Made by a program: the position numbers and the translations under genes. From positions 2,914,001 to 2,978,000 of the forward strand of contig NZ_JACBYV010000001.1 in assembly GCF_013408425.1 (NCBI RefSeq): a stretch of 64,000 nucleotides of DNA. The letters are read 5' to 3'. This document shows, one piece after another, positions 36,614 through 44,508 of the stretch. The DNA comes from Pseudomonas flavescens (lineage in GTDB: Bacteria; Pseudomonadota; Gammaproteobacteria; Pseudomonadales; Pseudomonadaceae). The notes under the pieces are model-generated. The model did no database searches. It was not told where the DNA came from and saw nothing but the letters and a program-made list of their open reading frames with translations. Position 1 is the first letter of the stretch. Each line of letters begins with the position of its first letter.

Positions 36614-38656
36614 ATGAGTCGAGATACCGGCGATAACCTGGACCGCAACCCCAGTGGCAACCTGCCGATGGCATCGGTTCTGGATTCGTACCTGAGCCGC
36701 CGCAGCGTGATGCGCGGTGGCCTGGGCGCCGCGATCGCCATGATCGCGGGCACCGGCCTCACCGGCTGTTTCGACAGCGGCGGTTCCAGCAATGACAGCC
36801 CTTCCACCGAGCCACCCGCCGAGCCGAAACTGGCTCTCGGCTTCCAGTCGATTGCCGGCTCGCGCACCGATGCCTGCGTGGTAGCTGCCGGTTACAGCGC
36901 CTATGTGCTGGCCCCTTGGGGAACGCCGTTCAACAGCGCCGGTGGCACCTGGAAAGCGGATGGCAGCAACACCTCCACCGAGCAGGAAAACTCGGCAGGC
37001 ATGCACCACGACGGCATGCACTTCTTCCCCATCAACGGCAGCTCCGATGATGGCCTGATGGCGATCAACTACGAATACATCGACGAAGACGCCCTGCACC
37101 CGAACGGCCAGACCACGGTCAACGGCCGGCGCCCAGCCGAAGAAGTGCGCAAGGAGATCAACGCCCATGGCGCGGGTGTGATCCGCATCAGCAAGGTCAG
37201 CGGCCGCTGGCAGGTCGTCGATAACGATCCGCTGAACCGTCGCTTCACCACCGCCACCGTGATGGATATTTCCGGCCCGCTGCGCGGCACCGACCACGTC
37301 AAGACCAAGTTCTCGATCAACGGCACCGAAACCCGCGGCACCAACAACAACTGCGGCAACGGCTACACCCCGTGGGGCACGTATCTGACCTGCGAAGAGA
37401 ACTGGCCGTCGATCTTCATCAACACCTCCCCCCGTCCTGCCGATCAGTCACGTATCGGTGTCGGTACCAGCACTGGCCGCTATGGCTGGGAAACCGCTGC
37501 CGGGGATGCCTCGGAACAGAACGACGAATTCACCCGTTTCAACATCACCCCGAGCGGTGCGTCGGCGACCGACGACTACCGCAACGAAGCCAGCACCTAT
37601 GGCTACATCGTCGAGATCGATCCGTACGATTCCAGCACCCGTGCCGTGAAGCGTACCGCCCTGGGCCGTATTCGCCACGAAGGCTGCTGGCCGGCGCTGC
37701 CGGTAGTCGGCAAGCCGGTGGTGTTCTACACCGGTGATGACTCGAACAATGAGTACCTGTACAAGTTCGTCTCCGACGCGGTGTGGGACGCTGCCGATGC
37801 CAACCCGAGCGACCGCCTGGCCACCGGTGCCAAGTACATGGACAGCGGCACCCTGTACGTCGCCCGCTTCGATGCCGACGGCACCGGTGCCTGGATCCCT
37901 CTGGTAGCGGCCACCCAGACCACCGACGGCAGCACCCTGGGCACCAAGTTCACCGACCTGCCGGGGATCATCCTCAACACCCGCGGCGCGGCCGATGCCG
38001 TCGGCGCGACGCCGATGGACCGCCCGGAGTGGACCGCCGTCAACCCGCTCAATGGCGACGTTTACCTGACCCTGACCAACAACAGCGCGCGCACTGCGGC
38101 CGCGGTCGACGCTGCCAACCCACGCGGCCCGAACCGTCACGGTCACGTGATCCGCTGGCATGACAGCGACGATCAGCTCAGCTTTGCCTGGGATATCTTC
38201 GTGTTCGGCGCCAACGCCTCGGGCACCCCCGACATCAACCGCTCCGGCCTGACCGAACTCAACCAGTTCGCCAGCCCGGATGGCATGAGCTTCGACAGCC
38301 GCGGGATTCTCTGGATCCAGACCGACAACGGCGAATCGAGCGTGACCAGCTACACCAACGACCAGATGCTGGCGGTAATCCCCACCAACCTGGTCGATGC
38401 CAGCGGCAAGCAAGTCCCGGTCAATGCTCAGAATCAGGTGGATCTGCGCCGTTTCTTCGTTGGCCCGAACGGCAGCGAAGTGACCGGCATCGCCTTCACG
38501 CCGGACAACAAGACCATCTTCGTCAACATCCAGCACCCGGGTAACTGGCCATCCACCGACGTCGCCACGGACGAAACGCCAGCCGGCACCAGCGTCCGCC
38601 CACGCGCCTCCACGGTGGTGATCCAGCGCAACGACGGTGGCGAAATCGGCGTCTGA
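36614..38656 (+). CDS. PhoX-type alkaline phosphatase (DUF839), Tat-exported
   Basis: A 680-residue PhoX-family enzyme, known in other bacteria as a calcium/iron phosphomonoesterase. The signal has SRRSVMRGG (Arg29-Arg30) for Tat export and a lipobox LTGC (Cys52), followed by a Ser/Asp/Pro-rich linker to about residue 75. The propeller carries family segments: ENSAGMHHDGMHFFP, NYEYIDEDALHPNG, TPWGTYLTCEENW, GRIRHEGCWPAL, FYTGDDSNNEYLYKF and ASPDGMSFDSRGILWIQTDNGE. It is divergent from the gsp operon over shared Pho-box DNA. The likely route is Tat to the periplasm, then the T2SS outward, as described for UxpB in P. putida. A repeat array follows. Confidence 0.88.
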   Translation: MSRDTGDNLDRNPSGNLPMASVLDSYLSRRSVMRGGLGAAIAMIAGTGLTGCFDSGGSSNDSPSTEPPAEPKLALGFQSIAGSRTDACVVAAGYSAYVLAPWGTPFNSAGGTWKADGSNTSTEQENSAGMHHDGMHFFPINGSSDDGLMAINYEYIDEDALHPNGQTTVNGRRPAEEVRKEINAHGAGVIRISKVSGRWQVVDNDPLNRRFTTATVMDISGPLRGTDHVKTKFSINGTETRGTNNNCGNGYTPWGTYLTCEENWPSIFINTSPRPADQSRIGVGTSTGRYGWETAAGDASEQNDEFTRFNITPSGASATDDYRNEASTYGYIVEIDPYDSSTRAVKRTALGRIRHEGCWPALPVVGKPVVFYTGDDSNNEYLYKFVSDAVWDAADANPSDRLATGAKYMDSGTLYVARFDADGTGAWIPLVAATQTTDGSTLGTKFTDLPGIILNTRGAADAVGATPMDRPEWTAVNPLNGDVYLTLTNNSARTAAAVDAANPRGPNRHGHVIRWHDSDDQLSFAWDIFVFGANASGTPDINRSGLTELNQFASPDGMSFDSRGILWIQTDNGESSVTSYTNDQMLAVIPTNLVDASGKQVPVNAQNQVDLRRFFVGPNGSEVTGIAFTPDNKTIFVNIQHPGNWPSTDVATDETPAGTSVRPRASTVVIQRNDGGEIGV

Positions 38657-39971
38657 CCGGCCCACGCGGCACGGGGTCATCTCGTGCCGTATCTCTTAGC
38701 CTGGATCGAGCACCGCGACATCCAGGCCCTTCTTTCCGTGTATCGCCACGCTCGACACCGGCTACCAAAGCACCCGGTGCGTAGCCTGCGATTGCTGGCA
38801 ACGGCATGCCATCCGCTGGGTGAGCACGACCGCATCGCCCGCAAGCGGGCTCCTACGGATTGGATCACCACGTATCCTCAGAGCTGGCCACCAGCGCATT
38901 CGCGCCGGGGGCGACGCTCCTACGAATGCAGTGCCGGACGACCATCTTGCAGGCACACCGATCCTGTAGGAGCCGGCTTGCCGGCGATCCGCGGACGTAC
39001 CGTCAATTCATCTGAATACCCGGTGCGCAGGCCGCGATCAATGACAACGGCATGCCATCCGCTGGATGAACACGACCGCATCGCCCGCAAGCGGGCTCCT
39101 ACGAATGCAGTGCCGGAAGACCAGCTTGCAGGCACACCGATCCTGTAGGAGCCGGCTTGCCGGCGATCCGCGGACGTACCGTCAATTCATCTGAATACCC
39201 GGTGCGCAGGCCGCGATCAATGACAACGGCATGCCATCCGCTGGATGAGCAAGACCGCATCGCCCGCAAGCGGGCTCCTACGGATTAGATCACCACGTAT
39301 CGTCAGAGCTGGCTACCAGCGCATTCGCGCCGGGGGCGACGCTCCTACGGATGCAGTGCCGGACGACCAGCTTGCAGGCACACCGATCCTGTAGGAGCCG
39401 GCTTGCCGGCGATCCGCGGACGTACCGTCAATTCATCTGAATACCCGGTGCGCAGGCCGCGATCAATGGCAACGGCATGCCATCCGCTGGATGAGCAAGA
39501 TCGCATCGCCCGCAAGCGGGCTCCTACGGGTTAGATCACCACGTATCGTCAGAGCTGGCTAACAGCGCATTCGCGCCGGGGGCGACGCTCCTACGGATGC
39601 AGTGCCGGACGCCCAGCTTGCAGGCACACCGATCCTGTAGGAGCCAGCTTGCCGGCGATCCGCGGACGTACCGTCAATTCATCTGAATACCCGGTGCGCA
39701 GGCCGCGATCAATGGCAACGGCATGCCATCCGCTGGATGAACACGACCGCATCGCCCGCAAGCGGGCTCCTACGAATGCAGTGCCGGGCGCCCAGCTTGC
39801 AGGCACACCGATCTTGTAGGAGCCGGCTTGCCGGCGATCCGCGGACGTGCCGTCAATTCATCTGAATACCCGGTGCGCAGGCCGCGATCGATGGCAACGG
39901 CATCCCCATCCGCAGGATGAGCAAGATCGCATCGCCCGCAAGCGGGCTCCTGCACGGCTAGGCGACTTGCG
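38657..39971. repeat. 1.3-kb array of REP-containing composite units
   Basis: There is no gene between the PhoX gene and gspK. The conserved element GTAGGAGCCGGCTTGCCGGC starts at 38966, 39145, 39391, 39637 (one base change) and 39816, spacings 179, 246, 246, 179. The shorter unit has a second REP (CGCCCGCAAGCGGGCTCCTA); the longer unit adds a third (CGCCGGGGGCGACGCTCCTA) at about 38908, 39330 and 39573. Units are joined by near-identical linkers containing TCAATTCATCTGAATACCCG. Open frames across it are repeats, not genes. Confidence 0.9.
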
Positions 39972-40943
39972 CTACAAGGCAAATGGCAAGGGTTCGCGGC
40001 TGATCACCTGCACCCGCTGCACCGGCACCTGCGCATGCCAGCGCACCACACCCTGAGCCTGCACCTGAAACTGGCTGCTGATCAGCCGGTCATCCTGCTC
40101 GAACTCTAGCTGCAGCATGAAATCACCGCTGTTGAGCAGCAAGCCCTCACTGAGGCGCTCGAACGCCAGGTCGTCCACGGCTCCCAATGCCTCGCGCAAA
40201 GCGGCCACATCGGGGTAACCGTTGGCTGGTCGGCCGGTGATGATGCGGGTCAGCAGCGAGCGTGCGAACTCACCCTCGTAGAGCGCATCGAGCAGGGGCA
40301 AATGCTCCAGGCTCAGGGCATTGGCATTCAAGCGCCAGCCCGATGTCTGCGGCAGCGCACAGAGTTGCGGATAACGCAGCTGTCGGCCAGGTTGCGGTGT
40401 GAGCAGCAGGTTCAGTTCGCTCATGTCCACCATGGGCTGATTGGCAGCGAGCCGCGGCGGCGTCTGGCGCAGGTACTGATCGCTTTCGGCACCGTGCAGG
40501 CGGCTCTGGCCGTCGCTGTCGATCCAGTCAGCCAGGGCATGCACCAGTTGTTCGGCGGCCAGGTCGTCACCGAGCAGGTATTGCAGCTGACGCTCGGCCC
40601 GTTCGGCCTCCTGCCCGGCCAGCGCATTGACGTTGAAGCAGCTGTGCAGATCACGAATGCGCAAGGTCGCCGCACCGCCGGCGAAGTCGTAACGCAACGG
40701 CTGCCCACGCAGGGCTTGCCAGAACAACGGGCTCTGCCGCCAGGCAGGATCCCTGAGTGCCTGTTCGGCGAACGCCAGGCCGGCGACCTCCATGGCTCGC
40801 GCCTGGATTCGCTGCTGTTGCAGGCGCACCGCATCGACCTGTTGCCGCCCTTGCTGCACCATCCACGCCAGCCCACCGGCGAGCATGGCCAAGGCCACCA
40901 GCACCATCAATAACGCTGCGCCGTGCTGCCGCCTGCCACCCAT
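39972..40943 (-). CDS. gspK: Type II secretion minor pseudopilin K
   Basis: A 323-residue tip pseudopilin. The prepilin-like N-terminus is RRQHG/AALLMVLVALAMLAG, lacking Glu+5 as is normal for GspK. The large periplasmic domain has the family segments DWIDSDGQSRLHGAESDQY (about 140-158) and CFNVNAL. It lies outside the main operon, beyond the PhoX gene and the repeat array, on the same strand as gspC-N. It is divergent from tatABC over 149 bp, so it has its own promoter. Confidence 0.9.
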   Translation of the reverse strand: MGGRRQHGAALLMVLVALAMLAGGLAWMVQQGRQQVDAVRLQQQRIQARAMEVAGLAFAEQALRDPAWRQSPLFWQALRGQPLRYDFAGGAATLRIRDLHSCFNVNALAGQEAERAERQLQYLLGDDLAAEQLVHALADWIDSDGQSRLHGAESDQYLRQTPPRLAANQPMVDMSELNLLLTPQPGRQLRYPQLCALPQTSGWRLNANALSLEHLPLLDALYEGEFARSLLTRIITGRPANGYPDVAALREALGAVDDLAFERLSEGLLLNSGDFMLQLEFEQDDRLISSQFQVQAQGVVRWHAQVPVQRVQVISREPLPFAL

Positions 40944-41014
40944 CGCTCACCCCTCGAACCAAGAGCCGACAGTCAACAGGCTGAATGTTGCAGAGAGGTG
41001 GCAGCCACCTTTTT

Positions 41015-41054
41015 TCGTCATCGACGCGTCACCGTAGCGTCACAAAGCCCAGGC
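41015..41054 (+). promoter_or_regulatory. Candidate Pho box upstream of tatABC
   Basis: 7-mers TCGTCAT, GCGTCAC, GCGTCAC and CCCAGGC occur at an 11-bp period (linkers CGAC, CGTA, AAAG), 39-78 bp before tatA. The last full unit plus linker, GCGTCACAAAG, is identical to the first unit of the PhoX-gene box at 36503. Confidence 0.65.
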
Positions 41055-41092
41055 AGATTAGCCCTTCAATTTCATAGCGTTGGAGAGTTTTC

Positions 41093-41326
41093 ATGGGCGG
41101 CATCGGTATCTGGCAACTGGTCATCGTGCTGTTGATCGTGTTTCTGTTGTTCGGCAGCAAACGCCTCAAGACGCTGGGTGGCGATCTCGGTGAAACCATC
41201 CAGGGTTTCCGCAAATCCATGGCCAGCAACAGCGAAGCGGACGAGTCGCCGGCACAGGTCCAGCAGCAGGCACCGCTGTCGGGAACCGCTCAACAGTCCC
41301 ACACCCACACGGATCGCCAGGCCTGA
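41093..41326 (+). CDS. tatA: Twin-arginine translocase subunit TatA
   Basis: A 77-residue Tat pore-forming subunit: a short N-terminus, one membrane helix (about 6-21), the [20 protein letters not shown] hinge and amphipathic helix, then a hydrophilic tail ending in a His/Thr-rich stretch. Preceded by GGAGAG. The stop overlaps the tatB start by one base. Being next to gspK and behind a Pho-like box, it probably belongs to a dedicated translocase serving the two phosphatases. Confidence 0.93.
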   Translation: MGGIGIWQLVIVLLIVFLLFGSKRLKTLGGDLGETIQGFRKSMASNSEADESPAQVQQQAPLSGTAQQSHTHTDRQA

Positions 41327-41613
41327 TGTTCGAAATAGGCTTCACCGAACTGCTGCTGGTTAGCGTGGTGGCACTGCTGGTGCTCGGCCCGGAACGCCTG
41401 CCGGTCGCAGCCCGCACCCTGGGGCGCGGCCTTGGCCAGGCAAAACGGGCGATGGGCATGCTGCGTGATCAGGTAGAACGTGAACTCGATGCCCAGGCCG
41501 TGAGCAAGGAGCTGGACGCCGCGCCGTTGCGGCAACTGGAGCAGGAACTGCGTCGCGGCATCAACCTGCAGGAGCCGCAACCAGCCGTAGGCAAATCGGA
41601 GGGCAGCGCATGA
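41326..41613 (+). CDS. tatB: Twin-arginine translocase subunit TatB
   Basis: A 95-residue Tat[27 protein letters not shown] is the canonical membrane helix and Gly-Pro hinge, followed by an amphipathic helix (RTLGRGLGQAKRAM). Shorter than housekeeping TatB proteins (about 140-170 residues). With TatC it forms the signal-peptide receptor. It overlaps tatA by one base and tatC by four (ATGA). Confidence 0.92.
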   Translation: MFEIGFTELLLVSVVALLVLGPERLPVAARTLGRGLGQAKRAMGMLRDQVERELDAQAVSKELDAAPLRQLEQELRRGINLQEPQPAVGKSEGSA

Positions 41614-42359
41614 GCAGCATGCCATTGACCGCTCACCTAGGCGAACTGCGCAAGCGGCTGGTGCGCTGCCTGCTGGTGATTCTGCTGGCCTTCCTCGGCC
41701 TGTTCCCCTTCGCGCAGACCCTTTACACACTGATATCCGAACCGCTGCGCCGCTACCTGCCCGAAGGCGCGAGCATGATCGCAACCAGCGTGACGTCGCC
41801 TTTCCTGGCGCCATTCAAGCTGACCATGATGGTCGCCGTGTTCCTCTCCATGCCGGTACTGCTGCATCAGGCGTGGGGGTTCGTGGCACCGGGGCTGTAT
41901 CGCCGCGAGCGGCGCATCGCAGTGCCCCTGCTGGTCTCGAGCATTCTGTTGTTCTATGCAGGCATGGCCTTCGCGTTCTTCGCGGTGTTCCCGATGATGT
42001 TCGGCTTCTTCGCCAGCGTCACGCCGGATGGCGTGGAGATGATGACCGACATCGCCCTGTATCTGGATTTCATCCTCGCCCTGTTTCTGGCATTCGGGCT
42101 GGCCTTCGAAATTCCCGTGGCAACCTTCATCATCGTCTGGGCCGGGCTGACGGATGTCGACACGCTGCGCCGTAGCCGACCCTACGTGATCGTCGGCTGC
42201 TTCGTGGTCGGCATGCTGCTGACCCCGCCAGACGTATTCTCGCAAACCATGCTGGCGGTGCCGATGTGGCTACTGTTCGAAGTCGGCCTGATCGCCTGCG
42301 GCAGCATCCAGCGTCGGCCGGAGCGGGAACCTGCGCAGGAATTGGTCGCGACGGAGTAG
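41610..42359 (+). CDS. tatC: Twin-arginine translocase subunit TatC
   Basis: A 249-residue six-helix receptor. Conserved features: LTAHLGELRKRL at the N-terminus, the first periplasmic loop and SPFLAPFKLTMMVAVFLSMPVLLHQAWGFVAPGL, the Glu in LAFGLAFEIPV (about 170) and the late LTPPDVFSQTMLA signature. The ATGA overlap with tatB shows a single tatABC operon. It would bind the twin-arginine signals of the neighbouring phosphatases. Confidence 0.95.
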   Translation: MSSMPLTAHLGELRKRLVRCLLVILLAFLGLFPFAQTLYTLISEPLRRYLPEGASMIATSVTSPFLAPFKLTMMVAVFLSMPVLLHQAWGFVAPGLYRRERRIAVPLLVSSILLFYAGMAFAFFAVFPMMFGFFASVTPDGVEMMTDIALYLDFILALFLAFGLAFEIPVATFIIVWAGLTDVDTLRRSRPYVIVGCFVVGMLLTPPDVFSQTMLAVPMWLLFEVGLIACGSIQRRPEREPAQELVATE

Positions 42360-42774
42360 CGTTGCAGCCAGCCCTGGAGCGCGGTGAAGTGACCAGCGCG
42401 CTCTACAGGGCCTTCTGACTCATCGAAACCGCTTGCCAACCCCTGGCATGTGCGGCGAGCGAACTCGCCGCTTCACCCTCGTCCATCCTCGCTACTGCGC
42501 CCTGCAAGAAGGGCTGCTCCTGCCATGAGCACTTCGCCACTCGCACCTGTCTAGCGGCCTCCCACGTCGGCTATGACGCTCGGCGACACGACCATCAAAA
42601 TTTATATTGCGCACAAAATTAAATAGCAATAAATTCACTGCCAGCAAATTACTTTGCGCGCAAAGTATTTTACCAAGACAGCATCACAGCCATGCAGCCC
42701 AAAGCTTCACCCGTCGTCACATCGCCGTGCGCTTGACCCTCACCTGAACTCACTCGCCTCAAAGGAACGCGCTC
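42360..42774. other. 415-bp intergenic region with AT-rich operator zone
   Basis: The first 230 bp after tatC show nothing recognisable. From about 42595 the sequence becomes AT-rich and contains TATATTGCGCACAAAATT (42604-42620) and a perfect 18-bp palindrome, both near the promoter of the downstream esterase gene. Confidence 0.6.
42650..42667. promoter_or_regulatory. Perfect 18-bp palindrome, candidate MarR/OhrR-type operator
   Basis: TACTTTGCGCGCAAAGTA is fully palindromic and sits 107 bp before the esterase start in AT-rich DNA. A second GCGC-centred imperfect palindrome is 46 bp upstream. TTGCGCGCAA-centred sites are typical of MarR-family regulators. Confidence 0.55.
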
Positions 42775-43785
42775 ATGACACTCACCAAAGTCTTCGCCAG
42801 TGCCGCACTCGCTCTGTCCATCGGCCATGCATTCGCTGCAGAAAGCCCCGCCGTCGAGCAGCAAACGCAGGGGTTCCTCAACGCTCTCGCCGCAGGCGGC
42901 GGACAACCACTTGAAACCCTTGCGCCCAAGGATGCTCGCGCCGTGCTCAGCGGCGCGCAGGCTGGCGCCAAGCTGCCGGCAGCGGACGTCAGCCACAAGG
43001 CGATCACTGTCGACGGCCAGACCATCAACCTCACGGTGGTTCGTCCGGCGGGTGCCAAAGGCACGTTGCCCGGCTTCATGTTCTTCCATGGTGGCGGCTG
43101 GGTGCTGGGCGATTACCCAACCCATGAGCGGTTGATCCGCGACCTGGTCAACCACTCCGGCGCCGCTGCGATCTACGTTGACTACACGCCGTCTCCCGAA
43201 GCGCATTACCCGACAGCGATCAATCAGGCGTATGCCGCGACACGCTGGGTAGCCGAGCATGGTCAGCAGATCGAGGTGGATGGCAAGCGGCTGGCCGTGG
43301 CCGGCAATAGCGTGGGCGGCAACATGGCAGCCGTGGTTGCGCTGATGGCCAAGGACAAGGGCACACCGAAGCTGAAATTCCAGGCTCTGCTGTGGCCGGT
43401 CACCGATGCGAATTTCGATACGCCGTCCTATCGGCAATTCGCCGAGGGGCACTTCCTGACCCGCAACATGATGAAGTGGTTCTGGGACAACTACACAACC
43501 GATGCCAAGCAGCGCGCGGAAATCTACGCCTCGCCTCTGCGCGCGACCAGGCAGCAACTGCAAGGCCTGCCGCCAGCTCTGGTGCAGACAGCCGAGCTCG
43601 ATGTGCTGCGTGACGAGGGTGAAGCCTACGCTCGCAACCTCAACGCTGCCGGCGTCACCGTCACCGCCGTTCGCTACAACGGCATGATCCATGACTATGG
43701 CCTGCTCAATGCACTGAGCCAGGTGCCGACCGTGCGCCTGGCAGTACAGCAGGCCGGCGAAGCGCTCAAGCAGAACCTGAAGTAA
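42775..43785 (+). CDS. Exported alpha/beta hydrolase, HSL-family esterase
   Basis: A 336-residue exported esterase/lipase. A signal peptide (1 to about 21, cut after HAFAA) precedes the fold. The HSL oxyanion motif is FFHGGGWVLGDYPTH (about 101-115), the nucleophile Ser lies in VAGNSVGGNMAA (about 181), Asp in AELDVLRDEG (about 278) and His in GMIHDYG (about 305). GNSVGG replaces the more usual GDSAGG. Likely hydrolyses short-chain esters in the periplasm. It has its own promoter region with a palindromic operator, and a strong terminator follows. Confidence 0.9.
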   Translation: MTLTKVFASAALALSIGHAFAAESPAVEQQTQGFLNALAAGGGQPLETLAPKDARAVLSGAQAGAKLPAADVSHKAITVDGQTINLTVVRPAGAKGTLPGFMFFHGGGWVLGDYPTHERLIRDLVNHSGAAAIYVDYTPSPEAHYPTAINQAYAATRWVAEHGQQIEVDGKRLAVAGNSVGGNMAAVVALMAKDKGTPKLKFQALLWPVTDANFDTPSYRQFAEGHFLTRNMMKWFWDNYTTDAKQRAEIYASPLRATRQQLQGLPPALVQTAELDVLRDEGEAYARNLNAAGVTVTAVRYNGMIHDYGLLNALSQVPTVRLAVQQAGEALKQNLK

Positions 43786-43795
43786 GCGAAAACGG

Positions 43796-43832
43796 AAAAG
43801 GCCCCGCAACATCTGGTGTTGCGGGGCCTTTT
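43796..43832 (+). terminator. Rho-independent terminator after the esterase gene
   Basis: Arms AAAAGGCCCCGCAACA and its complement (16 bp, perfect) flank a TCTGG loop and end in T6. It lies 10 bp after the stop and also precedes the end of the convergent small gene. Confidence 0.95.
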
Positions 43833-43841
43833 TTATGGAAT

Positions 43842-44159
43842 CTAGAACGTCAAATCAGAGAGACGCCACACTTCGAAGGCGGGCATTTCGTAGGGATGGC
43901 TTTTCTTCATGGCCTTGACTGCGTTGTGGATCAGCTCATCGGCCACCACCAGCTCGACCTTCCATTCGGCGAGGGTTGCCAGCTCACCGCTTTGGCCAAT
44001 GAACGGCGCGCTGCCTTCCAGCGGACGAAACTGCCCGCGGCCCAGGGTTTGCCAACAGCACTGTTCATAGTCGCCGACACGCCCACCGCCAGCCGAGAAT
44101 ACGGCGGACTTGACGCTTTCCAGATGACTTTCCGGAACGTAGAAACAAAATTTGTACAT
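43842..44159 (-). CDS. NIF3-like small protein (YqfO C-terminal-type domain)
   Basis: A 105-residue cytosolic protein matching the CutA-like/PII-like insert domain of NIF3 (YqfO) proteins: YKFCFYVPESHLESVKSAVFSAGGGRVGDYEQCC, FRPLEGSAPFIGQSGELAT and the C-terminal HPYEMPAFEVW. Stand-alone versions are common in Pseudomonas; function unproven. The ATG at 44159 with GGAG upstream is preferred over an adjacent TTG. Confidence 0.85.
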   Translation of the reverse strand: MYKFCFYVPESHLESVKSAVFSAGGGRVGDYEQCCWQTLGRGQFRPLEGSAPFIGQSGELATLAEWKVELVVADELIHNAVKAMKKSHPYEMPAFEVWRLSDLTF

Positions 44160-44324
44160 CAACTACTCCGCTGCAAGTCGCTGAAAACAATGAGCTAATC
44201 ATGCCACAGAATGATGGCACATTGCCGTACCGGGTTCGTGACGTAGCCGACACTGCTGATATATTCAGACTCGCCCCACAAGGCGCCGTTCCCGACCGGA
44301 AAGACGTTGTAATGGGATTGGGCG

Positions 44325-44399
44325 ATGCGTCGCACACTTCACCTGACGACATTGTGCGTTGCAGCGATGATGGGTTACGGCGCGACGAAAATCTTGTGA
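44325..44399 (+). CDS. Possible small hydrophobic peptide
   Basis: A 24-codon frame (MRRTLHLTTLCVAAMMGYGA plus four residues) with a positively charged start and hydrophobic core, like a signal peptide or single-pass peptide. No convincing ribosome site beyond ATGGGATTGGG. Low support; could be chance. Confidence 0.2.
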   Translation: MRRTLHLTTLCVAAMMGYGATKIL

Positions 44400-44461
44400 T
44401 TACCCAAGCCGGAACGGCCTCCCCACCCTGCGGGTGCAGCCTTAGCCGTAACGCTGAAACG

Positions 44462-44490
44462 AAAAACGCCAGGCAATGCCTGGCGTTTTT
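44462..44490 (-). terminator. Rho-independent terminator of purL
   Basis: Perfect 14-base arms AAAAACGCCAGGCA/TGCCTGGCGTTTTT with a one-base centre lie 18 bp beyond the purL stop. T-runs exist in both orientations. Confidence 0.92.
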
Positions 44491-44508
44491 CTTGTCACCG
44501 ACTGCGGA

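Larger units (their letters stand above)
44160..44508. other. 349-bp intergenic region, purL/NIF3-like genes
   Basis: This gap lies between the starts of the NIF3-like gene and the end of purL. It contains a terminator for purL at 44462-44490, a weak 24-codon frame at 44325 and a small hairpin (CACCCTGCGGGTG, 44424-44436). I see no RNA gene I can name. Confidence 0.5.

Noticed and set aside
38684..39148. Open frames within the REP array
   Set aside because: They translate the tandem repeat itself; residue patterns recur with the repeat period and there is no ribosome site.
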